Positions 44,866 through 55,835 of a stretch of 64,000 nt of DNA are shown in pieces. The notes under the pieces were generated by a model. It made no database searches. It was given only the letters and a program-made list of their open reading frames with translations, and was not told where the DNA came from. The DNA comes from Pseudomonas sp. S09G 359. Lineage in GTDB: Bacteria > Pseudomonadota > Gammaproteobacteria > Pseudomonadales > Pseudomonadaceae. Every line of letters starts with the position of its first letter. The first letter of the stretch is position 1. Location of the stretch: the NCBI RefSeq assembly GCF_002843605.1, contig NZ_CP025263.1, positions 6,043,501 through 6,107,500 on the forward strand, written 5' to 3'. The translations under genes were made by a program, and so were the position numbers.

Positions 44866-44891
44866 CAAAAAACCGGGCACTAGGCCCGGTT
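44866..44891 (-). terminator. terminator of the alpha operon after rplQ
   Basis: AACCGGGC and GCCCGGTT with a five-base loop, followed on the minus strand by TTTTTT. Confidence 0.9.
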
Positions 44892-44911
44892 CTTCGTTAC
44901 AGCTTGTCGTC

Positions 44912-45298
44912 TTACTCGGCGCTTACAGCTTCGCCGGCAGTAGCACGATCAACCAACTCGACGTACGCCATAGGCGCGTTGTCGCCAGCGCGGAAACCGC
45001 ACTTGAGGATGCGCAGGTAGCCACCCTCACGGGTAGCGTAACGCTTGCCCAGGTCGTTGAAGAGCTTACCAACGATAGCTTTCGAGCGAGTACGGTCGAA
45101 AGCCAGACGGCGGTTAGCCAGGCTGTCTGTCTTAGCCAAAGTGATCAGCGGCTCAGCAACGCGACGCAGTTCTTTAGCTTTCGGCAGTGTAGTTTTGATC
45201 AGCTCGTGCTCGAACAGCGACACCGCCATGTTTTGGAACATGGCCTTGCGGTGCGAGCTGGTACGGCTCAGGTGACGACCACTTTTACGATGACGCAT
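44912..45298 (-). CDS. rplQ: 50S ribosomal protein L17
   Basis: 128 residues. It begins [20 protein letters not shown], the family hallmark, and contains RREGGYLR-like [11 protein letters not shown]. Last gene of the alpha operon, 41 bases after rpoA. Confidence 0.98.
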
Positions 45299-45339
45299 GG
45301 TTCATTCCTTACCAAACTCACGTTCGGTGATTACGACGA

Positions 45340-46341
45340 TCAGGCAGTCGCCTTGTCGTCCTTCTTAAGACTTGCAGGCGGCCAGTTGTCGAGGCGCATG
45401 CCGAGGGACAGACCGCGGGAGGCCAGAACGTCCTTGATTTCAGTCAAGGATTTCTTGCCCAGGTTCGGAGTCTTCAACAGTTCTACTTCGGTGCGCTGAA
45501 TCAGGTCACCGATGTAGTAAATGTTTTCCGCCTTAAGGCAGTTAGCCGAACGTACAGTCAGTTCCAGATCGTCAACCGGGCGAAGCAGGATCGGATCGAT
45601 CTCGTCTTCCTGCTCGATTACCACTGGTTCGCTGTCACCTTTGAGGTCGACGAACGCAGCCAACTGCTGTTGCAGAATGGTTGCAGCGCGGCGGATAGCC
45701 TCTTCAGGATCCAGAGTACCGTTGGTTTCCAGATCAATAACCAGCTTGTCCAGGTTAGTACGCTGCTCGACACGGGCGTTTTCCACCACGTATGCGATAC
45801 GGCGAACCGGGCTGAACGAAGAGTCAAGCTGCAAGCGACCAATGCTGCGGCTTTCGTCTTCATCGCTCTGACGCGAGTCGGCCGGTTCATAACCACGACC
45901 ACGAGCTACGGTGAGCTTCATGTTCAGGGCGCCGTTAGACGCCAGGTTAGCGATTACGTGATCGGGGTTAACGATCTCGACATCATGATCCAGCTGAATA
46001 TCGGCAGCGGTAACCACCCCCGAACCCTTCTTCGACAAGGTCAGCGTAACTTCGTCACGGCCGTGCAGCTTGATAGCCAGACCTTTAAGGTTCAACAGGA
46101 TTTCAATTACGTCTTCCTGTACACCTTCGATGGCGCTGTACTCGTGGAGCACACCGTCAATCTCGGCCTCGACTACTGCACAGCCGGGCATTGAGGACAA
46201 CAGGATGCGGCGCAGCGCGTTGCCCAGGGTGTGGCCAAAACCACGCTCGAGAGGCTCGAGAGTGATCTTGGCGCGGGTTGGACTGACAACCTGCACATCA
46301 ATGTGGCGGGGTGTCAGGAACTCATTTACCGAAATCTGCAT
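45340..46341 (-). CDS. rpoA: RNA polymerase alpha subunit
   Basis: 333 residues. The N-terminal assembly domain (1-235) includes [19 protein letters not shown]. The C-terminal domain (about 250-325), with [19 protein letters not shown], binds UP elements and activators. Located between rpsD and rplQ as in other gammaproteobacteria. Confidence 0.99.
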   Translation of the reverse strand: MQISVNEFLTPRHIDVQVVSPTRAKITLEPLERGFGHTLGNALRRILLSSMPGCAVVEAEIDGVLHEYSAIEGVQEDVIEILLNLKGLAIKLHGRDEVTLTLSKKGSGVVTAADIQLDHDVEIVNPDHVIANLASNGALNMKLTVARGRGYEPADSRQSDEDESRSIGRLQLDSSFSPVRRIAYVVENARVEQRTNLDKLVIDLETNGTLDPEEAIRRAATILQQQLAAFVDLKGDSEPVVIEQEDEIDPILLRPVDDLELTVRSANCLKAENIYYIGDLIQRTEVELLKTPNLGKKSLTEIKDVLASRGLSLGMRLDNWPPASLKKDDKATA

Positions 46342-46363
46342 GGATGCACCTATTTTCTAGCCC

Positions 46364-46984
46364 TTACTTGGAGTAGAGCTCGACAATCAGGCTTTCGTTG
46401 ATGTCGGCGGACAGATCACTGCGAGCAGGAACGTTCTTGAAAACGCCCGACTTCTTCTCAGTGTCTACTTCTACCCATTCTACGCGGCCACGTTGGGCAC
46501 ACAGATCGAGAGCTTGGACAATGCGAAGTTGGTTTTTTGCTTTCTCGCGAACTGCGACCACGTCACCAGCACGAACCTGGTAGGACGGAACGTTTACGGT
46601 CTGACCGTTAACGCTGATCGACTTGTGCGATACCAGCTGACGGGATTCGGCACGAGTCGAACCAAAGCCCATACGGTATACAACGTTGTCCAGACGGCAT
46701 TCGAGCAGTTGCAGCAGGTTTTCACCGGTTGCACCTTTCTTGCCAGCAGCTTCTTTGTAGTAGCCGCTGAATTGACGCTCGAGAACGCCGTAGATACGAC
46801 GGACCTTCTGCTTTTCACGCAGTTGGGTGCCGTAATCGGACTGGCGACCGCGGCGTTGGCCGTGGATACCAGGTGCTGCTTCAATGTTGCACTTCGATTC
46901 GATCGCGCGCACGCCGCTCTTCAGGAAGAGATCGGTGCCTTCGCGACGAGCGAGTTTGCATTTTGGACCAATGTAACGAGCCAT
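46364..46984 (-). CDS. rpsD: 30S ribosomal protein S4
   Basis: 206 residues. It starts [20 protein letters not shown]; the S4 RNA-binding domain (about 95-160) contains [12 protein letters not shown]4 is a primary 16S rRNA binder and in E. coli represses its own (alpha) operon. Confidence 0.99.
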   Translation of the reverse strand: MARYIGPKCKLARREGTDLFLKSGVRAIESKCNIEAAPGIHGQRRGRQSDYGTQLREKQKVRRIYGVLERQFSGYYKEAAGKKGATGENLLQLLECRLDNVVYRMGFGSTRAESRQLVSHKSISVNGQTVNVPSYQVRAGDVVAVREKAKNQLRIVQALDLCAQRGRVEWVEVDTEKKSGVFKNVPARSDLSADINESLIVELYSK

Positions 46985-47002
46985 TCTTTACAATCTCCTG
47001 GA

Positions 47003-47392
47003 TTACACGCGGCGCTTCTTCGGCGGACGGCACCCGTTGTGCGGGATTGGCGTCACGTCGGTGATGCTGGCGATCTTATAGCCACAGCCGTTCAAAGCAC
47101 GGACAGCAGACTCACGACCTGGACCTGGACCCTTGACGTTAACGTCGAGGTTTTTCAGGCCGTATTCCAGCGCAGCTTGACCAGCACGTTCAGCAGCTAC
47201 TTGAGCAGCAAACGGGGTGGACTTGCGGGAACCGCGGAAACCCGAACCACCGGAGGTAGCCCAAGAAAGCGCGTTACCTTGACGGTCGGTGATGGTCACG
47301 ATTGTGTTGTTAAAAGAAGCATGGATGTGGGCGATGCCATCAACCACTGTCTTTTTAACTTTTTTACGAGGACGAGCAGCAGGTTTTGCCAT
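47003..47392 (-). CDS. rpsK: 30S ribosomal protein S11
   Basis: 129 residues. Ends with the conserved [16 protein letters not shown]; central [14 protein letters not shown]. Part of the 30S platform; second gene of the alpha operon. Confidence 0.99.
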   Translation of the reverse strand: MAKPAARPRKKVKKTVVDGIAHIHASFNNTIVTITDRQGNALSWATSGGSGFRGSRKSTPFAAQVAAERAGQAALEYGLKNLDVNVKGPGPGRESAVRALNGCGYKIASITDVTPIPHNGCRPPKKRRV

Positions 47393-47422
47393 GATAATTT
47401 TCCTGTCGATTCGCTGGGGCGA

Positions 47423-47779
47423 TTACTTGCGGATCGGCTTACGCGGACCTTTACGGGTACGCGCGTTAGTCTTGGTACGCTGACCGCGTACTGGAAGACC
47501 ACGACGATGACGCAGACCGCGATAGCAACCGAGGTCCATCAAACGCTTGATTTTCATGTTGATTTCGCGACGCAGATCACCTTCAGTGGTGAACTTCGCG
47601 ACTTCGCCACGCAGCTGTTCAATCTGCTCGTCGCTCAGATCCTTGATCTTAGCGGCTGGGTTTACCCCAGCAACTGCGCAAATTTTCTGCGCAGTAGTGC
47701 GACCAACACCATAGATGTAGGTCAGCGAGATAACAGTGTGCTTGTTATCTGGAATGTTAACGCCTGCAATACGGGCCAT
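47423..47779 (-). CDS. rpsM: 30S ribosomal protein S13
   Basis: 118 residues. It begins [20 protein letters not shown] and ends with the basic [15 protein letters not shown] tail that contacts tRNA. First gene of the alpha operon, behind the promoter-like site at 47839. Confidence 0.99.
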   Translation of the reverse strand: MARIAGVNIPDNKHTVISLTYIYGVGRTTAQKICAVAGVNPAAKIKDLSDEQIEQLRGEVAKFTTEGDLRREINMKIKRLMDLGCYRGLRHRRGLPVRGQRTKTNARTRKGPRKPIRK

Positions 47780-47838
47780 TCAGTGGGACTCCAATTGACA
47801 GCTACCTACGCCCCGGAAGCCAAGAAATAGGGCGCGAG

Positions 47839-47867
47839 ATAATATCGCTGTAATAACAAATAATCAA
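47839..47867 (-). promoter_or_regulatory. sigma-70-type promoter candidate for the alpha operon
   Basis: On the minus strand TTGATT (-35) and TATTAT (-10) are 17 bases apart, about 60 bases before rpsM. The -35 begins immediately after the hairpin at 47868-47891, so a terminator and a promoter are nested here. Confidence 0.6.
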
Positions 47868-47891
47868 CCCGGCAGCGCACTAGCTGCCGGG
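47868..47891 (-). terminator. terminator/attenuator hairpin between rpmJ and rpsM
   Basis: CCCGGCAGC and GCTGCCGGG form a perfect 9-bp stem with a six-base loop. The tail (TTGATTATTTGTTATT) is T-rich but not pure, so read-through from the spc operon is likely. Confidence 0.75.
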
Positions 47892-47908
47892 CTTCAAGCG
47901 GATCACAC

Positions 47909-48025
47909 TCAGCCTTGGCGCTGTTTGTGACGCGGTTCCGCGCTGCAAATTACTCGAACAACACCTTCGCGGCGAATAATCTTGCAGTTACGGCACAGCT
48001 TTTTCACCGATGCACGAACTTTCAT
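47909..48025 (-). CDS. rpmJ: 50S ribosomal protein L36
   Basis: 38 residues: starts [15 protein letters not shown] and ends EPRHKQRQG. The zinc ligands Cys11, Cys14, Cys27 and His33 are all present, so this is the zinc-containing (C+) form. Last gene of the spc operon. Confidence 0.98.
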
Positions 48026-48053
48026 CACCAACTCCTCGAACCTTATGGGGTAC

Positions 48054-49382
48054 TCAGCGCAACATGCCGCTGCCGTAGCCCTTCAGGTTGGCTTTCTTCA
48101 TCAGGGATTCGTACTGGTGCGAAACGAGGTGCGATTGTACTTGGGACATGAAGTCCATCACAACCACGACCACGATCAGCAACGAGGTCCCGCCAAGGTA
48201 GAACGGAACGTTTGCTGCAACCACCAGGAACTGGGGCAACAAGCACACGGCCGTCATATATAGAGCACCGAACAGGGTCAAACGAGTCAGAACGCCATCA
48301 ATGTAGCGTGCCGACTGCTCACCTGGACGGATGCCCGGAATAAAGGCACCGGACTTCTTCAGGTTTTCCGCTACGTCTTTCGGATTGAACATCAACGCCG
48401 TATAGAAGAAGCAGAAGAAAATAATCCCTGCACTAAACAGCAGAATATTCAACGGCTGACCAGGAGCGATCGACTGAGAGAGGTCCTGCAGCCAGCCCAT
48501 ATTTTCAGACTGACCAAACCAGGTACCCAACGAAGCCGGAAACAGCAAAATGCTGCTCGCGAAAATTGCCGGAATAACACCGGCCATATTCACTTTCAGC
48601 GGCAAGTGGCTGGTCTGCGCAGCAAAAACCTTGCGGCCCTGCTGACGCTTGGCGTAGTGAACAGCAATACGACGCTGGCCACGCTCAATGAACACCACAA
48701 AACCGATAATCGCTACTGCCAGCAAACCGATGGCAACCAAGGCGAAGATATTGATATCACCCTGACGTGCAGACTCGAAAGACTGCCCGATTGCTCTCGG
48801 AAGACCGGCGACGATACCTGCGAAAATCAACATCGAGATACCGTTACCAACACCACGCTCAGTAATCTGCTCACCCAGCCACATCATGAACATCGCACCA
48901 GCCACAAAAGTGGATACCGCGACGAAATGGAAGCCAAAGTCACCAGTGAACGCAACACCCTGCCCCGCCAGGCCAACGGACATGCCGATAGCTTGAACCA
49001 GGGCGAGGATGACAGTGCCGTAGCGGGTGTACTGGCTAATCTTGCGACGGCCAGCTTCACCTTCCTTCTTCAACTGCTCCAGCTGCGGGCTGACGGCGGT
49101 CATCAGTTGCATGATGATCGATGCCGAAATGTACGGCATGATCCCCAGTGCAAAGATGCTCATCCGTTCCAGCGCGCCGCCGGAAAACATGTTGAACAAG
49201 CTAAGAATGGTCCCCTCATTCTGTCGAAACAGGTCTGCGAGTCGGTCCGGGTTGATACCTGGAACCGGGATGTGTGCGCCTATTCGGTAGACGATAATCG
49301 CCAGGAACAGAAAACGCAGACGAGCCCAAAGTTCAGACATACCGCCTTTGCCGAGCGCTGAGAGAGCACCTTGCTTAGCCAT
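48054..49382 (-). CDS. secY: preprotein translocase subunit SecY
   Basis: 442 residues with ten membrane segments. Conserved [15 protein letters not shown] (plug/TM2 region) and the cytosolic loop [19 protein letters not shown] are present. Forms the SecYEG channel in the inner membrane. Adjacent to rplO. Confidence 0.98.
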
Positions 49383-49820
49383 TTATTCCTCGAACTTGCC
49401 GCCAGCTGCTTCGATAGCCGAACGCGCACCTTTGGTGGCGCCGATTCCCTTGCCGATAGTGACAGCGCGAGTCACTTCACCGGACAGCATGATTTTCACA
49501 CGCTGTACGTTGACGTTGATCACGTTGGCATCTTTCAGGGTCTGCACAGTAACGATGTCGCCTTCCACTTTAGCCAGCTCGGACAGACGCACTTCTGCGC
49601 GGTCCATGGCTTTCAGGGAAACGAAACCGAACTTAGGCAGGCGACGATGCAGCGGCTGTTGACCGCCTTCAAAGCCTGGAGCGATGGTGCCACCGGAGCG
49701 GGAGGTTTGACCTTTGTGGCCACGGCCACCAGTCTTACCCAAACCGCTACCGATACCACGGCCCGGACGATGCTTTTCGCGACGGGAACCCGGCGCTGGA
49801 CTCAGATCATTGAGTTTCAT
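49383..49820 (-). CDS. rplO: 50S ribosomal protein L15
   Basis: 145 residues. The Gly/Arg-rich N-terminus ([19 protein letters not shown]) is diagnostic. It directly precedes secY (adjacent stop and start). Confidence 0.98.
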   Translation of the reverse strand: MKLNDLSPAPGSRREKHRPGRGIGSGLGKTGGRGHKGQTSRSGGTIAPGFEGGQQPLHRRLPKFGFVSLKAMDRAEVRLSELAKVEGDIVTVQTLKDANVINVNVQRVKIMLSGEVTRAVTIGKGIGATKGARSAIEAAGGKFEE

Positions 49821-49823
49821 CGA

Positions 49824-50000
49824 TTAACCCTCTACACGCAGCATGTAGTAAGCCTTGTTGATCATCCCGCGATTCTCGGGAGTATCCTGGACTTCTACAG
49901 TGTGACCGATGCGACGCAGACCCAAACCTTTAACGCACAGTTTGTGGTTAGGGATGCGGCCGGTCATGCTTTTGATCAGCGTTACTTTAACGGTAGCCAT
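49824..50000 (-). CDS. rpmD: 50S ribosomal protein L30
   Basis: 58 residues: starts [20 protein letters not shown] and contains [12 protein letters not shown]. Too short to appear as a long frame, but the reading is exact and the spacing fits between rpsE and rplO. Confidence 0.98.
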
Positions 50001-50002
50001 GA

Positions 50003-50503
50003 TCAGAAGATCTCCTTGACAGTCAGACCACGCTTCGCAGCGATGGACTCAGGAGATTGCATGGCTTTCAGACCCTTGAAAGTGGCGTGAACCACGTTTA
50101 CCGGGTTAGTCGAGCCGTAGCACTTGGCCAGAACGTTCTGAACGCCAGCAACTTCGAGGACAGCACGCATAGCGCCGCCAGCGATGATACCGGTACCTTC
50201 AGAAGCAGGCTGCATGTACACCTTCGAAGCGCCATGGGCGGACTTCATTGCGTACTGCAGAGTGGTGCCGTTCAGATCAACTTGGATCATGTTGCGACGA
50301 GCAGCTTCCATTGCCTTCTGGATCGCAGCAGGCACTTCACGCGACTTGCCACGGCCGAAGCCAACACGCCCTTTACCATCACCAACCACGGTCAACGCGG
50401 TGAAGGTGAAGATACGGCCGCCTTTAACGGTTTTGGCTACGCGGTTAACTTGAACCAGCTTCTCAATGTAGCCTTCGTCGCGCTTTTGGTCGTTATTTGA
50501 CAT
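50003..50503 (-). CDS. rpsE: 30S ribosomal protein S5
   Basis: 166 residues. The double-stranded RNA-binding domain has [20 protein letters not shown] and [17 protein letters not shown]. Mutations in its loop give spectinomycin resistance in other bacteria; the loop here looks normal. Confidence 0.99.
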
Positions 50504-50506
50504 AAC

Positions 50507-50857
50507 TTAGAACTCCAGCCCAGCTTCACGAGCAGCATCAGCCAGCGCTTTCACGCGACCGTGGTACTTGAAGCCAGAGCGGTCGAAAGCCACTTGCGAG
50601 ACGCCAGCGGCCTTAGCACGCGTAGCGACCAGCTGGCCAACCTTAGTGGCCGCGTCGATGTTGCCAGTGGCACCATCACGCAGTTCTTTATCCAAAGTCG
50701 AGGCGCTTGCCAGGACTTTGTTGCCGTCGGCCGAGATGACCTGGGCGTAGATGTGCTGCGACGAGCGGAACACGCAGAGACGCACGACTTCGAGTTCGTG
50801 CATTTTCAGGCGTGCTTTGCGAGCGCGACGCAGTCGAGTAACTTTTTTGTCGGTCAT
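50507..50857 (-). CDS. rplR: 50S ribosomal protein L18
   Basis: 116 residues with [13 protein letters not shown] and the C-terminal [20 protein letters not shown]; binds 5S rRNA. Three bases from rpsE. Confidence 0.99.
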   Translation of the reverse strand: MTDKKVTRLRRARKARLKMHELEVVRLCVFRSSQHIYAQVISADGNKVLASASTLDKELRDGATGNIDAATKVGQLVATRAKAAGVSQVAFDRSGFKYHGRVKALADAAREAGLEF

Positions 50858-50867
50858 TTGCTATGCC

Positions 50868-51401
50868 CTACTTCTTCTTGGCTTCTTTACGACGGACGAC
50901 TTCGTCCGCGTAGCGCACACCTTTGCCTTTGTACGGCTCTGGTGGACGGAAGTCGCGGATCTCAGCAGCCACTTGACCTACCAGTTGCTTATCGATGCCC
51001 TTGATCAGGATATCGGTCTGGCTAGGAGTCTCAGCGGTGATGCCTTCCGGCAATTCGTAATCCACTGGGTGCGAGAAGCCAAGGGCCAGGTTCAAAACCG
51101 TGCCTTTTGCTTGCGCTTTGTAACCAACACCGACCAGCTGGAGCTTACGCTCGAAGCCTTGGCTTACGCCTTGGACCATGTTGTTTACCAACGCACGCGT
51201 GGTACCGGCCATTGCGCGAGTTTGTTGATCGCCATTGCGAGCAGCGAAACGCAGCTCACCAGCTTCTTCAACGATCTCAACGGACGAATGGATGTTCAGT
51301 TCAAGAGTACCCTTGGCACCCTTCACCGAAAGCTGTTGGCCTGCGAATTTTACTTCGACACCGGCTGGCAGCTTAACGGGGTTCTTAGCGACGCGAGACA
51401 T
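50868..51401 (-). CDS. rplF: 50S ribosomal protein L6
   Basis: 177 residues with two related alpha/beta domains; starts [17 protein letters not shown]; the C-terminus has [13 protein letters not shown], the family signature. Confidence 0.99.
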   Translation of the reverse strand: MSRVAKNPVKLPAGVEVKFAGQQLSVKGAKGTLELNIHSSVEIVEEAGELRFAARNGDQQTRAMAGTTRALVNNMVQGVSQGFERKLQLVGVGYKAQAKGTVLNLALGFSHPVDYELPEGITAETPSQTDILIKGIDKQLVGQVAAEIRDFRPPEPYKGKGVRYADEVVRRKEAKKK

Positions 51402-51413
51402 GCTTATCCCCCC

Positions 51414-51806
51414 TTAGAACACAGTGCAAAGAACTTCGCCGCCGACACCGGCAGCGCGCGCAGCACGATCCGTCATCACACCTTTGTTGGTGGAGACGAT
51501 AGACACGCCCAGACCGCCACGAACTTTCGGCAGATCTTCAGCGGACTTGTACTGACGCAAGCCTGGACGGCTAACGCGCTTCACTTCCTCGATGACCGAA
51601 CGGCCTTCGAAGTACTTCAGCTCGATGGACAGCAGTGGTTTGGTTTCGCTGCTGATCTGATAACCCGCAATGTAGCCTTCGTCTTTCAGGACTTTGGCAA
51701 CAGCTACCTTCAACTTGGAAGATGGCATGCTTACGACGGACTTTTCAGCCATCTGGGCATTACGGATACGAGTTAGCATGTCCGCTAACGGGTCCTGCAT
51801 ACTCAT
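51414..51806 (-). CDS. rpsH: 30S ribosomal protein S8
   Basis: 130 residues. Starts [19 protein letters not shown]; ends with [21 protein letters not shown]8 binds 16S rRNA and in E. coli represses the spc operon by binding its mRNA. An unusually long 208-base gap with a hairpin precedes it. Confidence 0.99.
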   Translation of the reverse strand: MSMQDPLADMLTRIRNAQMAEKSVVSMPSSKLKVAVAKVLKDEGYIAGYQISSETKPLLSIELKYFEGRSVIEEVKRVSRPGLRQYKSAEDLPKVRGGLGVSIVSTNKGVMTDRAARAAGVGGEVLCTVF

Positions 51807-51927
51807 GGGCTAGACGCTCCTAATACAAAAAAATTAGCCTTGCGGCTACATATGTCGCCGAGAATCTCCGAGCGTAAAAAACACGGGCTCAGGCGAGCCG
51901 CGTATTTTAGACATACTCCGGAAATGA

Positions 51928-51951
51928 AACAAGCCCCAAAAGGGGCTTGTT
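51928..51951 (-). other. hairpin in the rpsN-rpsH intergenic region
   Basis: AACAAGCCCC and GGGGCTTGTT form a perfect 10-bp stem with an AAAA/TTTT loop. On the operon strand it is followed by TTCATTTCC, a weak T-tail. It lies in the 208-base gap inside the spc operon and may be an attenuator or processing site. Confidence 0.7.
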
Positions 51952-52014
51952 CCAGATTCAAGGTCACCGGCGGTCAGTATCTTGCGATTCAGACCACCTG
52001 GACGCTGAAAGTAC

Positions 52015-52320
52015 TTACCAGCTGGCTTTAACCAGACCTGGTACGTCACCACGCATTGCCGCTTCACGCAGTTTGTTACGGCCGAGGCCGAACTTGCGGT
52101 AAACGCCGTGTGGACGACCGGTCAGGCGGCAGCGGTTACGCATGCGCGAGGCGCTTGCGTCACGTGGCTGCTTCTGCAGAGCAACTGTAGCTTCCCAACG
52201 TGCTTCTGGACTTGCGTTCAGATCAACGATGATTGCTTTCAGTGCTGCACGCTTCTTGGCGTACTTGGCAACCGTGAGCTGACGCTTCAGCTCGCGGTTT
52301 TTCATGCTCATCTTGGCCAT
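52015..52320 (-). CDS. rpsN: 30S ribosomal protein S14
   Basis: 101 residues, the long zinc-free form: starts [34 protein letters not shown] is the conserved C-terminal core and has only one Cys. Start set by this N-terminus; a longer frame into rplE is discarded. Confidence 0.98.
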   Translation of the reverse strand: MAKMSMKNRELKRQLTVAKYAKKRAALKAIIVDLNASPEARWEATVALQKQPRDASASRMRNRCRLTGRPHGVYRKFGLGRNKLREAAMRGDVPGLVKASW

Positions 52321-52333
52321 GGTCCTACTCCAA

Positions 52334-52873
52334 TCAGTTGCGGAACGGGAATTTGAAAGCACGCAACAGGGCGCGACCTTCATCATCGTTCTTGGCAGTG
52401 GTGGTCAGGGTGATGTCCAGACCGCGGAGAGCATCGATCTTGTCGTAGTCGATTTCCGGGAAGATGATCTGCTCTTTCACGCCCATGCTGTAGTTACCAC
52501 GACCATCGAAGGACTTGGCATTCAGGCCGCGGAAGTCGCGTACCCGAGGCAGGGAGATCGACAGCAGACGATCCAGGAATTCGTACATACGCTCACGGCG
52601 CAGAGTCACTTTGACGCCGATCGGCCAACCTTCACGGACTTTAAAGCCAGCGATGGATTTCCGAGCGTAAGTCACAACGACTTTTTGACCGGTGATCTTT
52701 TCCAGGTCGGCAACAGCGTGCTCGATGACTTTTTTGTCGCCGATCGCTTCGCCCAGACCCATGTTCAGGGTGATTTTGGTAACGCGCGGAACTTCCATCA
52801 CGTTCCCAAGCTTAAGTTCTTCCTTAAGCTTAGGGGCGATTTCCTTCCGGTAAATCTCTTGTAGTCGTGCCAT
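52334..52873 (-). CDS. rplE: 50S ribosomal protein L5
   Basis: 179 residues with [31 protein letters not shown] and the C-terminal [20 protein letters not shown]. Binds 5S rRNA and P-site tRNA. Confidence 0.99.
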   Translation of the reverse strand: MARLQEIYRKEIAPKLKEELKLGNVMEVPRVTKITLNMGLGEAIGDKKVIEHAVADLEKITGQKVVVTYARKSIAGFKVREGWPIGVKVTLRRERMYEFLDRLLSISLPRVRDFRGLNAKSFDGRGNYSMGVKEQIIFPEIDYDKIDALRGLDITLTTTAKNDDEGRALLRAFKFPFRN

Positions 52874-52895
52874 GGTCTAATCTACCTAGCAGTGT

Positions 52896-53210
52896 TCAAG
52901 CATCAACCGCTTTTTGGGTCGACTTGAAGACACGAATTTTCTTACCGTCTTCTACTTTGAAACCAACGCGGTCAGCCTTGTTGGTTTCGCCGTTGAAGAT
53001 GGCGACGTTAGAAGCGTCCAGCGGAGCTTCTTTCTCGACGATACCGCCCTGCACGCCCGACATCGGGTTAGGCTTGGTATGACGCTTAACCAGGTTCAGA
53101 CCACCGATAACCAGACGGTTATTAGCGAGAACCTTAAGCACCTTACCGCGCTTACCTTTGTCTTTGCCGGCGATCACGATGATCTCGTCGTCACGACGAA
53201 TCTTTTGCAT
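52896..53210 (-). CDS. rplX: 50S ribosomal protein L24
   Basis: 104 residues; KOW motif in [18 protein letters not shown]; assembly initiator of the large subunit. Confidence 0.99.
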   Translation of the reverse strand: MQKIRRDDEIIVIAGKDKGKRGKVLKVLANNRLVIGGLNLVKRHTKPNPMSGVQGGIVEKEAPLDASNVAIFNGETNKADRVGFKVEDGKKIRVFKSTQKAVDA

Positions 53211-53221
53211 GTCGGATCTCC

Positions 53222-53590
53222 TTACAGCACTTCTGGGGCGAGCGAGACGATCTTCATGAACTTCTCAGTACGAAGTTCACGGGTCACTGGCCCAAAGATA
53301 CGGGTGCCGATCGGCTCTTGCTTGTTGTTCAGAAGAACAGCAGCGTTGCCATCAAAGCGGATAATGGAGCCATCAGCACGGCGTACGCCGTGACGAGTGC
53401 GGACTACAACAGCAGTCATCACTTGGCCTTTTTTCACTTTACCGCGAGGAATTGCTTCCTTCACGGTAACTTTGATGATGTCACCGATACCAGCGTAACG
53501 ACGATGGGAGCCACCCAGCACCTTGATGCACATAACACGGCGAGCGCCGCTGTTATCGGCCACATCGAGCATGGATTGAGTCTGAATCAT
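53222..53590 (-). CDS. rplN: 50S ribosomal protein L14
   Basis: 122 residues; starts [19 protein letters not shown]; first gene of the spc operon in classical order. Only 23 bases separate it from rpsQ, so no separate spc promoter is obvious. Confidence 0.99.
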   Translation of the reverse strand: MIQTQSMLDVADNSGARRVMCIKVLGGSHRRYAGIGDIIKVTVKEAIPRGKVKKGQVMTAVVVRTRHGVRRADGSIIRFDGNAAVLLNNKQEPIGTRIFGPVTRELRTEKFMKIVSLAPEVL

Positions 53591-53613
53591 ATAATTTCTC
53601 CGACCCCTAGTCC

Positions 53614-53880
53614 TTAGACTTCCACAGCGCGTTCGAGAACATCAACCAGTGCCCAAGACTTGGTCTTGGCCAGCGGACGAGTTTCACGAATAGTGACTTT
53701 GTCGCCGATGTGGCACTGGTTGGTTTCGTCGTGCGCGTGCAGCTTAGTCGAACGCTTAACATATTTACCGTAGATCGGGTGCTTAACGCGACGCTCGATC
53801 AGTACGGTGATGGTTTTGTCCATCTTGTCGCTGACAACACGGCCAGTCAGCGTACGGACAGTCTTTTCGGCTTCAGCCAT
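53614..53880 (-). CDS. rpsQ: 30S ribosomal protein S17
   Basis: 88 residues; OB fold with [20 protein letters not shown] and [21 protein letters not shown]. Start at MAEAEKT; the overlap with the rpmC stop region is minimal. Confidence 0.98.
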   Translation of the reverse strand: MAEAEKTVRTLTGRVVSDKMDKTITVLIERRVKHPIYGKYVKRSTKLHAHDETNQCHIGDKVTIRETRPLAKTKSWALVDVLERAVEV

Positions 53881-53882
53881 GA

Positions 53883-54074
53883 TCACTTACCTGCCTGCTG
53901 GTTGAGCACAGTCTTCACGCGAGCGATGTCACGCTTAACTTGCGAGAGCAGATGAGACTGCCCCAACTGGCCAGTTGCTTTCTGCATACGCAGATTGAAC
54001 TGGTCGCGCAGCAGGCCGAGCAGTTGCTCGTTCAGCTGCTGTGCGGATTTTTCACGAAGTTCATTCGCTTTCAT
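53883..54074 (-). CDS. rpmC: 50S ribosomal protein L29
   Basis: 63 residues; starts [10 protein letters not shown] and ends with [15 protein letters not shown]. Its ATG overlaps the rplP stop by one base (TGATG). Confidence 0.98.
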
Positions 54075-54487
54075 CACATCACCGTCCGTTTAACAAAGGC
54101 GGTGGCGAGCGGCAGCTTTGCAGCAGCCAGGGCAAAAGCCTCACGCGCCAGCTCTTCAGTTACACCCTCGATTTCATACAGGACTTTGCCTGGCTGAATC
54201 TGGGCTACCCAGTATTCCACGTTACCCTTACCTTTACCCATCCGAACCTCGAGAGGCTTTTTGGAGATCGGCTTGTCCGGGAATACACGGATCCAGATCT
54301 TGCCGCCACGTTTAACGTGACGGGTCAGTGCACGACGCGCTGACTCGATCTGACGAGCGGTGAGACGACCACGAGCTACAGACTTCAGCGCGAACTCGCC
54401 GAAGCTGACTTTGCTACCGCGCTGAGCCAGACCACGGTTGTGGCCTGTCATCTGCTTGCGGAACTTCGTACGCTTTGGTTGCAACAT
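54074..54487 (-). CDS. rplP: 50S ribosomal protein L16
   Basis: 137 residues; starts [19 protein letters not shown]; conserved [21 protein letters not shown] split over the core. Contacts A-site tRNA. Confidence 0.99.
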
Positions 54488-54499
54488 TTGGCGTACCCC

Positions 54500-55186
54500 T
54501 TACTTAGCAGCTTTTTTACGAGGCGCTGGTGCTTGTGGTTTCAGTTCTTCTTGGCGACCACCAATTACTTCGCCTTTGAAGATCCAAACCTTTACACCGA
54601 TCACACCGTAAGTGGTGTGAGCTTCGTAGTTGGCATAGTCGATGTCGGCACGCAGGGTGTGCAGTGGCACACGACCTTCGCGATACCATTCAGTACGTGC
54701 GATTTCAGCACCGCCGAGACGACCGCTCACTTGGATTTTGATGCCTTTGGCACCAATGCGCATGGCGTTCTGTACGGCGCGCTTCATAGCGCGACGGAAC
54801 ATTACGCGACGCTCCAGCTGCTGAGCTACGCTCTGCGCAACCAGCATACCGTCGAGCTCCGGCTTACGGATCTCTTCGATATTGATGTGCACAGGCACAC
54901 CCATTTGCTTGGTCAGGTCCTGACGCAGTTTCTCAACATCTTCACCTTTCTTCCCGATAACGATACCTGGACGAGCGGTGTGGATGGTGATACGTGCAGT
55001 TTGCGCCGGACGATGGATATCGATACGGCTTACGGACGCGCTTTTTAGTTTGTCTTGGAGATACTCACGCACCTTCAGATCAGCGAACAAGTAGTCCGCA
55101 TAAGTCCGACCGTCTGCGTACCAGACGGAGGTGTGCTCCTTGACGATTCCCAGGCGAATGCCAATGGGATGTACTTTCTGACCCAT
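54500..55186 (-). CDS. rpsC: 30S ribosomal protein S3
   Basis: 228 residues; starts [22 protein letters not shown] domain with [15 protein letters not shown] (GxxG loop). Basic PAPRKKAAK tail. The start excludes a longer frame through rplV. Confidence 0.99.
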
Positions 55187-55199
55187 CTCTTCGACTCCG

Positions 55200-55532
55200 T
55201 TACTTGTCAGCAACCTTGACAGTGATATGGCAAGACCGCTTGACGATGCGATCAGCACGGCCTTTGGCACGTGGCATGATGCGCTTCAGCGAACGCCCTT
55301 CGTTGACGAAAACGGTGCTGACCTTCAGGTCATCAACGTCTGCGCCTTCGTTATGCTCGGCGTTGGCTACGGCCGACTCCAGCACTTTCTTCATGATCTC
55401 GGCGGCTTTCTTACTGCTGAAAGCCAACAGGTTGAGCGCTTCGCCCACCTTCTTCCCGCGGATCTGGTCGGCGACCAAGCGGGCTTTCTGGGCGGAGATT
55501 CGAGCGCCCGACAACTTAGCGGCTACTTCCAT
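55200..55532 (-). CDS. rplV: 50S ribosomal protein L22
   Basis: 110 residues; starts [20 protein letters not shown]; the hairpin loop RAKGRADRI reaches the exit tunnel (macrolide site) and looks normal. Confidence 0.99.
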
Positions 55533-55543
55533 TTCCTAACCCC

Positions 55544-55819
55544 TTAACGCTTGGCTTTCTTGTCTGCCACGTGCCCACGATAAGTGCGGGTACCGGCAAA
55601 CTCGCCCAGTTTGTGGCCAACCATGTCTTCGTTCACGAGAACTGGGACGTGCAGACGACCGTTGTGTACAGCGATGGTCAAACCGACCATTTGTGGCAGG
55701 ATCATCGAACGACGCGACCAGGTCTTAACTGGTTTGCGATCGTTCTTTTCCGCCGCCACTTCGATCTTCTTCAGTAGGTGAAGATCAATAAAAGGACCTT
55801 TTTTCAGAGAACGTGGCAC
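55544..55819 (-). CDS. rpsS: 30S ribosomal protein S19
   Basis: 91 residues; [18 protein letters not shown] start and [16 protein letters not shown] core. Confidence 0.99.
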   Translation of the reverse strand: MPRSLKKGPFIDLHLLKKIEVAAEKNDRKPVKTWSRRSMILPQMVGLTIAVHNGRLHVPVLVNEDMVGHKLGEFAGTRTYRGHVADKKAKR

Positions 55820-55835
55820 TGTCGTATCCCTCTAT

